NCBI GenBank assembly: GCA_030248215.1
Contig: JASANG010001183.1
Span: 248,001 to 312,000, forward strand
Direction: 5' to 3'
From: Enoplolaimus lenunculus
Taxonomy: Eukaryota > Nematoda > Enoplea > Enoplida > Thoracostomopsidae
DNA: 64,000 nucleotides
Below the pieces are notes generated by a model. The model was not told the origin of the DNA. It was given only the letters and a program-made list of their open reading frames with translations, and did not search any database. Both the position numbers and the translations under genes were made by a program. Numbering within the stretch: the first letter of the stretch is position 1; the number at the start of each line of letters is the position of its first letter. Shown here piece after piece: positions 27,401-39,400 of this stretch.

Positions 27401-30400
27401 TAAGGTGTTCTAAAGCCTGCCAAATGCGGGCTTTTCAAGAGTATTTTGAGCTGGTTACGTGTCTGTAAACTCAAGCGCTACTGTTTGATGCGACTTTCAG
27501 CTGGTTTTTTTACTCTCCGAGAATATGCAAATGACAACCTAATGTTTTGTTTTAAAATACCTCAAATGCATGGAAACCGTTCAAAATTGGTTTGTTTGAC
27601 AGCTCTTTGTTACCTGCCGAAAGTGACCGGCACACGCGGATGCGGCACAGATCAATCGAAAGTCTACTATAATCACGATTCTGGCAAATGTGAATATTTT
27701 TGGTACTGGTGTAATGGAAACGCGAATCGGTTCGAAAATCACGGCGAATGCAATCAAAAATGTGGACATTTGGCGTAAGTCAAGCTGTCTCGTAGCCAGG
27801 AGGGGAGCAGGGGTAGCCTCAGCGCCCCCCTCTGGAAAATTTTGGCCCCCTAGAAAGTTTTCAACCTTGCTTGTAGGGTAAACTTGCCTAATATGGACAC
27901 TTTTGACATTGTTATATTTAAAACACGTAACTCAACTTTTAGTGTATGGACACAAAATCACCTTTATATGAACATAGGTTGGATATATGGACACTAGCTA
28001 ATTATAGCTCACTTTTACTGAAATCGGATGAAATTTATTTTCAAATATCCAAATTATACAACTAGCTATATGAGACAAAAGCACCAATCAATACTATGAT
28101 GACAGTATAGTGCAATTTTTACAAAATTTAGGATAAAATAATTTATTATGTGATTTTTCCAGCAATTATTAAAATTTGTTCACTTCTGCTTAATGCTGCA
28201 ACTGAATTGACAAAATTTTTACTTAAAACTACCTAATTCACTGCGCAATATACCAAGACTACTGCTTCAAACATTAGATTTTAGTTGACACATAATATTT
28301 GGTATACAAGCTTTACAGAAAAAAACACCTCTGGTAGGCAAACCGCAGCTCTCATGAACGCATTTATTGCACTCCATGCACCAAACCCAGTCCGTTGCAC
28401 ATGTTTCTTTATAGTAATCCCCATTGCAAATCACGCACAAAAAAGATTTTTTCCCTTTTGATCGCTTCGCAATACATTTGCGCTGATTAGGCACACTATT
28501 GTTAGCACTGTTAACTTTATCTGGGCTATTGGAGTTTATATGAGCTTTAACCGGCTTCATTTTTGCCAAAACTTTCGCCGCTGTGTCAGCATTAGTGTTC
28601 AATGGCGGAAGCAAAGAGTCAAATCGAACACGTTCCGGCATAGCTAAAGATAATGTTGAGTTTAGTTCTGGTGATATAGTTCCAGAACTACTTTTATCCA
28701 AACCACAACACTCGCTAACACTAGAACAATGAGTTTGTTCCGGTGAAACCTGTTGTTCTGAAGCAGTATACGTTTCATCGAGTGAAGTTGCATTTCCAAA
28801 TACTTCGTCAGTGCTATCTTCTAAAGCTGCAGCAACTGCAGTTTGAACCGAATGTAAGGGACTGCTATTCACTTGGTCAACGTTGAATACGACATGACTA
28901 GGTTCCTCTTGCAATATGTCACGACCGTCGGCGTGAGTTATGTGACTTTGAACGGATGCTTCCTCCTGTTGCATATTTTCAAAGCTACCCTACTTCTACC
29001 AAACATAGCATTCGATGGACCATAAGCAGTTTCAGGCACCGCGTCAGCATTGAACGGAAATATTCCTGACTTGGCAAAACCTGCTATGGCGTTCGCGGGA
29101 TTAGCTGCTTTGCTATAACTTTTTGTGAAAATTTGGCCAAATAGATTACGATTGATAATCCGACCAGGATTTTCCGTCATAAAATGCCTACATCGTTCAT
29201 TCCACGATTTTTTAAATGGACCGAACACGGAAATGTCTAGGGGTTGCAAATGATTAGAGGTATGAGACGGCAAGCAAAAAATTGCTACATTATTTTCGTG
29301 TGCAGCCTCATTCAGCTCCAAACTGTCATGACTGCTATGACCATCTAAAAAGACCGCTACAAACTGGCCAGGGGGACGTGGAGGAAGGAACTCAACAAAA
29401 TGACGAAACCATTCAGTAAAAAGTTGTTTGTCAACCCAACCCGACTGTGAAAGTGCAATTTTTGTACCCGGAGGGTAATCATTGTACTCTATGTCTTTGA
29501 GCCGACTGCCCTTAAAGATTATAAAAGGTGGCACATAACGACCTGCAGCGCTTACACACATTATAATAGTTGTATTTGATCCCCTTTCTTGTGATGTGAT
29601 ACATTGTACCGCTTTTGAACCCGTCTTCGCTAATACCTTTCCGCCAGACGGAACAACTTGAACACCTGTTTCATCCACGTTAAAAATAAGTTCCGGGTTA
29701 TTTTTTAAATTAAATTTATCCAACTTGCATCCTATTTGTTGAAAAAATTGCGCTACGCGGTCACGTTCCATTCCTAAAGCGCGTGCTCTTGATAAATTTT
29801 CTGGAGTGCGCAAAGAAATTTCCGGGTGACGTTTTCTAAAGTTTGCCCAACAATTCCAACCCGCGCGTTTTTCTTTCTTGCTAAACCGGTTTCTAATCTC
29901 GTTTTTTTCACAATATTCGAACATGATTCGCCTAGCAGTATCAACATTAATCGGAAAACCTGTTTCCTGGCGTTCCATTATGAGTTTCACTAGATCACTT
30001 TCTTGCGCCGTTGTGAAAATAGTTGGGCGACCCGCAAGCGATTTCGTGGTTTCGATACACTGGACCCATCGTCGACGCAGTGTACTACGTGGAACATTAA
30101 ATTCTTTTGCAATAGTTTGCAATCCACTAAAAGATCCTGAAACAAACCACAAATTCCTTGGAGCAAAAAGAGCCGAATTTATGTGCAATCATTACAAAAG
30201 TTAAAGAACGGACAACATTGCACAATTGAAACAGTAAATATGCCAACATGAGTCCGAATATGTCACTGCGTAAAATTTGCACAAGCAGCACGAGCGCAAA
30301 ATTGTACAACATACCTAGCGCAGCAGGGCGATTTGCTTTCGGCAAATTGCCTAGCTCATCGTCCAATTTTTTCAAAGCTGCTTTTAAATTGTCCGGTTTC

Positions 30401-33400
30401 CATTGAAGACGTTTCATTGGCGCCTGCAATTATATTTCTAATACTTAACTTCAATCTATCGGGTCAAAAAACATAACATTGGAAGTGGCAAAATACGGAG
30501 TTAAAGCAAGATACAGGTTAAATCTAAAAACACACATTAAAATCGCTACAGCATCGCCAAAGAGGCTAATCAAATTCTACGCGACAAAAGCTTTGAATAA
30601 CGGCAAAAACTTAGTAAGTTTACAAGAGCCTGAGAGCGTTTCTTCAATTGCCATTCGCTTAAGCTTACATTATCATACATATACTCAATAGGCATTTTGT
30701 ATGTCCGAACTGATGGCCGAAAATAACACACAACTTACATTTTCAGGGTTTTCATCAGATCTTGTTTTTATTAAAGGTTTCCGAGCCAATTTTAAACGAG
30801 TTCGATGTGAATCAACCATTTTCCTAACGTATTTTACCCGAGCCATTATTCTACTTATAGTTATAATTAGAAATTACGTGCTGAAATATAGAACTGTCCA
30901 TAAAGACATAAGAAATATCTACTGTTCACATAACTAAAGTGGTGTTCATATTTTTAAGAAAGTGTCCATATTACACGAAACTATAAAAATTGAGGGTATC
31001 GCTGCAAAACTCCCCAAAACAAATTTTCTTTTTGGATAACGCAATTACAAAGAACACTATCTGATAGAGCAAACAATTTGCTTGCCGGTGATGTAAAATT
31101 TTTCTACTTAATGTCATATTTATACATAGTTTTTTGCAGCATGCTCTTAGCATTTTAACATTCGTTCTTAGCCTATTTTATTGCTATGTTGCTGCTGAGC
31201 GCGTTAAAATGACGTCATTTATTACTAGCTAGTAATACATGTTTATGTTTGACGTTAGTTTAAAGAGCGTTTCGAGCTCTACATGTCCATATAAAAATCA
31301 AAGCGAAATATACACATTTACACATAGAAAACTGGTAAAGTTTGTTAGAAGTGTCCATACATGTAAAGTGACCATACAAGGCAAGTTTACCCTAACTCAT
31401 TGAAAACGCTTGAATGCCCCCCTGAAAAAATTTTAGCCCCCCCTAGCAAAGTGAGCTGGCTACGGGCCTGAAGTGAAGTCACAAAATTCAACATTTTGTT
31501 CACCGTTTTGATTGGTTAAAATTTTCTAGATTTTTGAGACGGCATAGAGGTTGTGTCTGTTTTAAAATCACTTCGTTCCCAGGATACTTATTTGCCGAAT
31601 TTTTGTGTGACATTTTTGAAACTTTTATTATTCGGTCGTCAGCTCGTAATTGTTTCGAAATTGACAAATAATTATAATATTTTGTGTTTATTTTAGTAAA
31701 AAAATTCGATCATATATTTCAGCTCCAGGTGAAGACGTACCCGTTTTTGACGGATTGATCCCCCCGTTTTTGACGGATTGATTCCCCCGTTTTTGACGGA
31801 TTGATCCCCCAGTTTTTGACGGATTGATCCCCCCGTTTTTGACGGATTGATCCCCCCGTTTTTGACGGATTGATCCCCCGTTTTTGACGGATTGATCCCC
31901 AGTTTTGTTTTCTATTTGCATAGCAGGCCGTGACAGTAGTATAAGCGTATTTCAAAGCCTAAAATCTATAGTCTTAAGAGCGTAAGAATGGCTTAGGCTT
32001 AGGCTTAGGAATAAAGCTTAGGCTTAGGCTTAGGCTTAGGAATAAAGCTTAGGCTTAGGCTTAGGCTTAGGAATAAAGCTTAGGCTTAGGCTTAGGCTTA
32101 GGAATAAAGCTTAGGCTTAGGCTTAGGAATAAAGCTTAGACTTAGGCTTAGGCTTAGGAATAAAGCTTAGGCTTAGGCTTAGGCTTAGGAATAAAGCTTA
32201 GGCTTAGGCTTAGGAATAAAGCTTAGGCTTAGGCTTAGGCTTAGGAATAAAGCTTAGGCTTAGGCTTAGGCTTAGGAATAAAGCTTAGGCTTAGGCTTAG
32301 GCTTAGGAATAAAGCTTAGGCTTAGGAATAAAGCTTAGGCTTAGGCTTAGGAATAAAGCTTAGGCTTAGGCTTAAGCTTAGGAATAAAGCTTAGGCTTAG
32401 GCTTAGGAATAAAGCTTAGACTTAGGCTTAGGCTTAGGAATAAAGCTTAGGCTTAGGCTTAAGCTTAGGAATAAAGCTTAGGCTTAGGGTTAGGCTTAGG
32501 AATAAAGCTTAGGCTTAGGCTTAGGAATAAAGCTTAGGCTTAGGCTTAGGCATAGGCTTAGACTTAGGCTTAGGAATGCGCTCATCTATACGCTTAGGCT
32601 TAGGCTTAGGCTTAGGAATATGCTTATACTACTGTTCCGGCCCTGTTCTATACACGGGCCACCTTGTTCAGCCCATTCTGTTTTCTGCTCATACATTTAT
32701 AAAAATCAACTACTCTTAATAGAGACGGCCTGCAGTCTCAAAAAAATTGCAATTAAATTTCATTATAAAAACAAACATTAAAATATCTTGAAAAGTCAAT
32801 TGCGTTTGCATGTGTACATGAGCGTCGATGGTTCAGTGGTAGAATGCTCGCCTGCCACGCGGGCGGCCCGGGTTCGATTCCCGGTCGACGCAATTGCTGT
32901 TTTGTATGATTTGAATTTAACCTGGGTCGTGGCTAAGTGGACTAATGGGTCCACTTCCGAAGAAAGTTTCAATTTTCGCTGGGTAACCGTTTTGCATAAC
33001 ACTGGTGTCATGAAATTGTCCGAAAATATACCGCAGTGTTGTATATTCGGTTTCGTATCAACGCAGTGGTGCAGACCCCCTGCCAATGTTGTCTGAGATG
33101 AGTTGAACCAGGGTGGAAACAAAGGTTCGGATTCGGATTCGGATTCGACAAAAAATTGAGGTTTGGATTCGGATTCGGATGTGGAAAAGCCGAATTCAAA
33201 AACCGAATGTAACAAAGTTCGTCAATATGTTTTTTCATTTTTAAGCAATAAAATTTTTAAATACCTTGCTATAAAATTCAATATTTTTTTATTTCAGGTG
33301 AGAAATCTCAGAACCGACGTCGGGACGAAATATATTAACGTATTAAAAGTTATACGGCTGGTATTGCATTGGTATTCTGAAACAAAATATAGATATATCT

Positions 33401-36400
33401 GAAATTTGCAACATGCAGGATTCGGATTCGCATTCGGTTTCGGCAAATTAGCATTAGATTCGGATTCGGTCAAATCGTGGATTCGGTGCCACCCTGAGTT
33501 GAACAACGCTGTCGTTACGCAGTGTCCTCGTGGATGCGGATTCTTCTGTTTAGCTATGATATTTTTTGTAATTTCAGACCAAAACATGTCTCGCAACCTG
33601 GACAACAGCCGTCTCGTCCGCGTCCTGGTGGTCCACAACAGCCAACGTATGTTTTTTTTGAAAATAAGAGTTGACGACGTAGTTTGCAATTTATCGACGA
33701 TTATAAACCGAATGCAAGACATATCAGGCATCCAGCCATACTTTGCTAGGGGGTGCTAAAAATGTTTCAGGCAAGACATCATACAAAGGTTTTCAGTGAC
33801 TTACAAGCAAGGATGAAAATTGTCTGGGGGGCAAAAGTTTTTATGGGGGGGCTGAGCCGCCCTGGCCCCTCTTGGCTACGGGTTGTAAGGGTAAACTTGG
33901 ACGGTACAATCGGTAACACCTACGGACGGTCGTGTGCGATCTTTGGCCGAATACTCTAATGACTCGATTATACGAATCCCAAATTAGAAAAAATTTTCCT
34001 CTCCCGCAATTTTAGTCTGTTTGGCCCTCTGGAAGGAATTCCTGGCTGCAGCCTTAGGTTTTGTATCACGAACAAAACCTCAACGAATAAGAAAACGGAA
34101 ACGGAAACGGGCCCGTATGCCAAGAGAGAGCAGGGGCTCAGCCCCCTTGAAATTCTTTAGCACCGCCCTAGAAGATTTTCAACCTTGCTTGTAAGTAACT
34201 GAAAACCTTTAAATGCCGCTCCTGAAAATTTTTTAGCCCCCCCCCTCCCCCCAGCAAGGTGGGCTGGCTACGGACCTGTACGGAAAATAACATGAGGGTC
34301 ATGGTTAATTATACAAAGTGTTTCTGCAACTCCATACGACGCAAAATTTATGCTAAAATTAATGTATTTCTAAATAAAGTTTTCCGGGTTTTTTCCGCCC
34401 ATTTATTCGAACAAAACTGGTTTTTTATTGGTTGATTTTGCTGTCCAACTCTTTGTCCAATTAAACATTAACTTGATTTTTTATTGCAGCCGTCCTGGCA
34501 GCCACCAGCGTCCACGAGTAATCGGAGGAACCACTTTGGTCGGAGGCCGCGTTGTTGAACCGCATGCTCGCCGTCCGGATCCACGCCTGAATAGGGACCA
34601 ACGACAAGAAGAACATACCGGTACTCAAAAAAATTTACGTACTACATCGCGTAGACGATATCGTACCCACAGTGGTACACCATGAAACGTTTCTTGAAAT
34701 GCTTGTTTGCAGATTGGCCAATGTCACTTTTAGGACGCCTAATATTAGCCCAATGCTAGCTTCCTAAGACTAAGACTAAGCCTAAGGCGTAAAGATAAAA
34801 ATCTAAAAGCCTAAATTTAAGCCAAACCGTAAAAGATTGTTAGTTTACAAGTGTATTGCAGTATAATTCTTGCGTAAAACCTGGACGCCCCTAAAAGTAA
34901 CACCGGTACCTGCATATTAAATAGTTGTTGATTTCAATTCAAAGCCAGTATTCTCAAATGTGTATAGCATCTATTGACCAGTTTGAAGTCATATCGAATC
35001 AGTGAACGAAGTTTCACAAGCGGCAGATGCAGACAGTCGTTACTGGTGAACCACAATGAGCTTACAACGTTGACAATCAAAGGTACTTGCTGAGCATGAG
35101 AATACGGGTTTCAGGGCGTCCTGCTAGAATGTCATGACCGCTGGCGTAGGGTCACTGGAAGGTGGTAGACGCAGGTGAGAATTTCTGGCTTAGCACCTAC
35201 AGGCCGTCTAAACTGTCTTTTTGGAGAATATATATATATAAATATTATATAAATATATATTATATATACATATTAATGTATTTTTAATTGTAACGCTAGA
35301 AATTTTAAGAGAAATGAAACATAGGGTTTTACGCGTATTTGAACCTAAAACCAAACCAAACTAGCAGGGTACAACCGGACGTCTGCGGCCAGCTGCGCCT
35401 CCAGCAGAAAATCGGCCTCCGGCTCCATCTCTGTCTCCGTCTCCGGTAGAATTTTTGCCGGAGGCTTCGGCAATATCGACCCTGAAATTTTGCATAGATT
35501 TTGCTTTTGACCCAATTTTGAGCAAAGACTTGGCGAAATTTCACAAAACGACCAAGTGTAAAACCAAACAAACGATTTAACAACACATTACAGACGATAT
35601 TTGGCTAAAATTAACAAATTAAACATCATTTTAAAACTGTCCAGCCGCTTGTTCGTTACAATTTAATCAATTTTACTGCGTGGATGTGGTAAAAAATTAG
35701 AAAAAACATTACTTGGCTCGGAATATTTCCTAAATGGGTATTTGTACTGAAACAGTTTGGGTACAAAGTCTTTTATAGAGATAACTTATGTGTGCACTGT
35801 GTCACAAAGGTTATTGCGGCGGTATTGTCAATCCATATTCAGCAATCCCTTATTCCATTCAAGGACAACAAAACGGGTTATCATTGTAAATTCTATTGAG
35901 TTGATTTTAGCTCAGAATGAGTTGAATTTACTAAGTCTAAGTTAGGAATATCAAACTAAAATTTTTGAGGTTATTCACGTCATTGTGAGTTAATTAATCA
36001 AGTCACCCGTGTCAACTCAACTCAGAGTGAGAACCAGCTCAACTCAGAGTGAGTTAATGTTTATTGATTTTAATTCAGAAACAAAAAAAAACTCGCTAGC
36101 TGAATTGATATAATCAACTCATTGGAATTTACAGTGATCAATTCAATCTCTGGGATTGACTATCACTGATTGAACTTTGAATACCTATCACTAACTGATG
36201 AAAAGTGTTAATTATCTTTCATTTAGGTCTTATGAACCCCGGGAACAAAATAAACGTCATGATATTAATTCCTATATTATTGCTATATTACCTTCTATTT
36301 GGTATCTCGACAATTCGTTGGCCGACAACTCGCCGCACTATAGCCTGTAATCTGAAATTCCTTCAATTCGACAATTCGTCGCCCATCACACTGTAAATTC

Positions 36401-39400
36401 CAGTGAATTGATTTTAACTCAGAATGAGCTGAATCACTGAGTCTGAGTTAAGACTATCAGAACTCAAAATTTTCAGTTGATTCAATTCATCCTGAGTTAA
36501 CCAACTCACTCAAAGTCAACTCAACTCAGAGAGAGAATCAACTCACCTCAGAGTGAGTTAATAATAATTCAGAAATAACCAACTCGCTACTGAATTGACC
36601 AATCAATTCATTGGAGTTTACAGTGTACCCTTAAGCTTAGGCTTAGGATTACTCTAGGATTATGCTTAGATTTATTCATAGGCGTTAGGACTCTTTTGTG
36701 CGACAAGTATTCGACCGACGAATCGTCGTAGATTTCTTCTAATTTGGGTTTAGATATCTGTTGATTGGATTGTTATAAAACGTATTTATGTTGCGTTGTT
36801 GTTTTCACGCGTCCGCAGCTAAGGCAGGACCAAAGACGCTAAGCTGTTCTGGAAACTTGTGGGCCACTCAGCTTTCGCTCCGCAAATATAAAAATGCACA
36901 CTTTTAATTCCAATGAGTTAATTAATGTCCTCAGACGGAACGTTAGTTATTTCTGAGTTAATATCAGAAAAATTTAACTCGCTTTGAGTTGAATTGGTTC
37001 TACCTCTGAGAAGAGCTGACACCAGGCGAATTGATTAATTAAATCAAGATGAGTTGAATCCATTCAAAATTGTAAGTTCTGATAGTCCTATCTCAGACTG
37101 AGCGATTCAATTTATTCTGAATTTAAATCAACTCACTATAATTTACAGTGCAACAAAATCACATGCCTCAAAATTTCACTGTAAATTCAAATTAGTTGAT
37201 TAATCAATTAAGCTAGCGAGTTGGTTATTTCTGAATTAATGTCAGTAAACATTAACTCATTCTCAGCTGAGTTAATTCTCACTCTCAGTTGAGTTGACTC
37301 TGAGTTGAGTTGATTTCGCGAAAGTTGGTTAATTTCATCGGAATAAGTTGAATCAACTCAGAATTATGAGTTCTGATAGTCCTAACTCAGATTGAGTAAC
37401 TCGACTCATTCTGAGTTAAAATCAACTTAATGGAATTTACGCACAAAATTTTTTACAGAACCGTAACCGTAAGTTTCTGGCCCAGTACGATTTGTTGTTT
37501 GGCGAAAATTTTATGACTTTTGTCGCTTCCCCGAGTTAAGATTAAGGCTTCGATGTAGGCTTAAGCAAAGGCTTATACTTTTACGCTTTGGGTAAGTGTT
37601 TTTGTAAACTAAGCCTAAGGTTGAGCCTTAGATTGAGCTGCAAGATCTATAACATATTGTCTAGATTATAAAAACAATAACTATGATTTTGACTTAAGTA
37701 GTGATTCTAAGGGGATTCAGCACTTATGGTATACAGCTTCATGTTAGCATTCACATTTTAAAAGATCAAAGTAATTAATGCCTCCTAACTTTACACCTCA
37801 AATTTATTGCGACTCAGTGTGTGGAATGTGAGTTTGGCGGAGTTGAATTAGACTCAGTGTGTGTAGTCCCGTAGAGCCTATTTCGGAGAGAGTCAATTTG
37901 ACTCACCATTTTTTGCAGTGTCCGATTGTTTACCATATCGATAGCATCAAAGTTATCCGCGTAACTCAGTAATAGCGTAGCCTAAAGGGTTCAAAGGTTA
38001 AACACTTCACTCTTTTGTCACTTCGTCCAGGAATATTTGAAGGAACCGTTAAACCGTCCGTAGTCAAATTTTTACCGAATGTAACTTCAATGTTTAAAAA
38101 TCTCTCGTACGCACACGCCACCGGTCAGTAAGGTTTTAAAAAGTCTTAAATGTATAATTGAAATTGCTCATCAGAAAAGTTTATGTTTAATCACTTAAAT
38201 ACAATTTTTGTAAAATCATTCGGGTTGTGTCGTAGGATTTTAAAACATTTTGTAATCTTTATTACAGCAAATTTGCAAAAATATTGCGTACGTAAAAACC
38301 GATGTCTATTACAATTAATGAAATACCACACTGTAAATTCTAATGAGTTGATTAATCAAATCAGAGAAAAAATTTCTGTTGATTTCTGTGTTAATAACAA
38401 TAAATATTAACTCACTCTGAGCTGATTTAGTTCCGAGTAAGTAAATTAAGTGAACTCAGAATGAGTTCAACCAATTCAGAATTCTGAGTTCTGAAAGACC
38501 TCTCTCGGAGCTCAGGCTTCTGAGAGGATTCAACTCATTCTGAGTTAAAATCAACTCACTGAAATTTACAGTGCACCAGTGTCTAGTATATACAGGCGCT
38601 TAGCGAGCTTACCTTGCTAGAGGGGGCCAAACATGTTTCAGGAGAGGCATTCAAGGGTTTTTAATCTGTTACCAGCAAGGTTGATAAATTTCTAAGGGGG
38701 CCAAAATTTTTCCAGGGGGGTCTCAGCCTCCCCTTGGCCCCCTTGGCTACGGGTCCGGTTTTATACCAACAATCCTAAGACTAAGCTTAATCGTTTACAG
38801 CTTCTTGGACAAAATTTGAACAACCTTAGGTGTCATAAACTATTTTAAGCCTAAGCCTGAAGCTACACAGGTGGAAAGTTACTGTAAGCATTGAAAAATG
38901 CTGTGATACGAAACCATTTTTGTGTTGTGAATTTTTGGAGCATCTGATACACATTGATTTTAGGTTTGCAAATGCAATTAGTATAAATCATATGTGCCAA
39001 ATATATGGCCTGATACGTATCGTGAGCATTCCAGCTTTATTTATATAGGTGGATATAAATCTACACTTCAAAAAATGGTGAGTCAAATTGACTCTCTCAG
39101 AAATAGGCTTTCCCGGACTACACAAACTGAGTCAAAATTCGACTCCGACAGAGTCAAACTCGACTCACCCGAATCGCTCAGTGAGTCGAATTGGACTCTG
39201 GCGGAGTCGAATTTGACTCAGTTTGTGTAGTCCCGAAAAGCCTATTTCGGACAAAGTCTATTTGATTTACCATTTTTTACAGTGTAGGGTGTTCTGTACT
39301 ATTTTAGAATTGGAACATTAAGGTAGAGATAAATGCTGTGTATTTTTCAACTTAGGCTTCTTAGACTGCTTGCAGTGTAAGTGCTTGTAGCATGGCGCAG

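Noticed and set aside
31688-31955. Frames with [10 protein letters not shown] repeats
   Set aside because: By-product of the 22-23 bp minisatellite.
31989-32630. TTAGGC array as a telomere or chromosome end
   Set aside because: It is internal, interrupted by AATAAAGC spacers, bordered by an H1c end, and lies within an intron.
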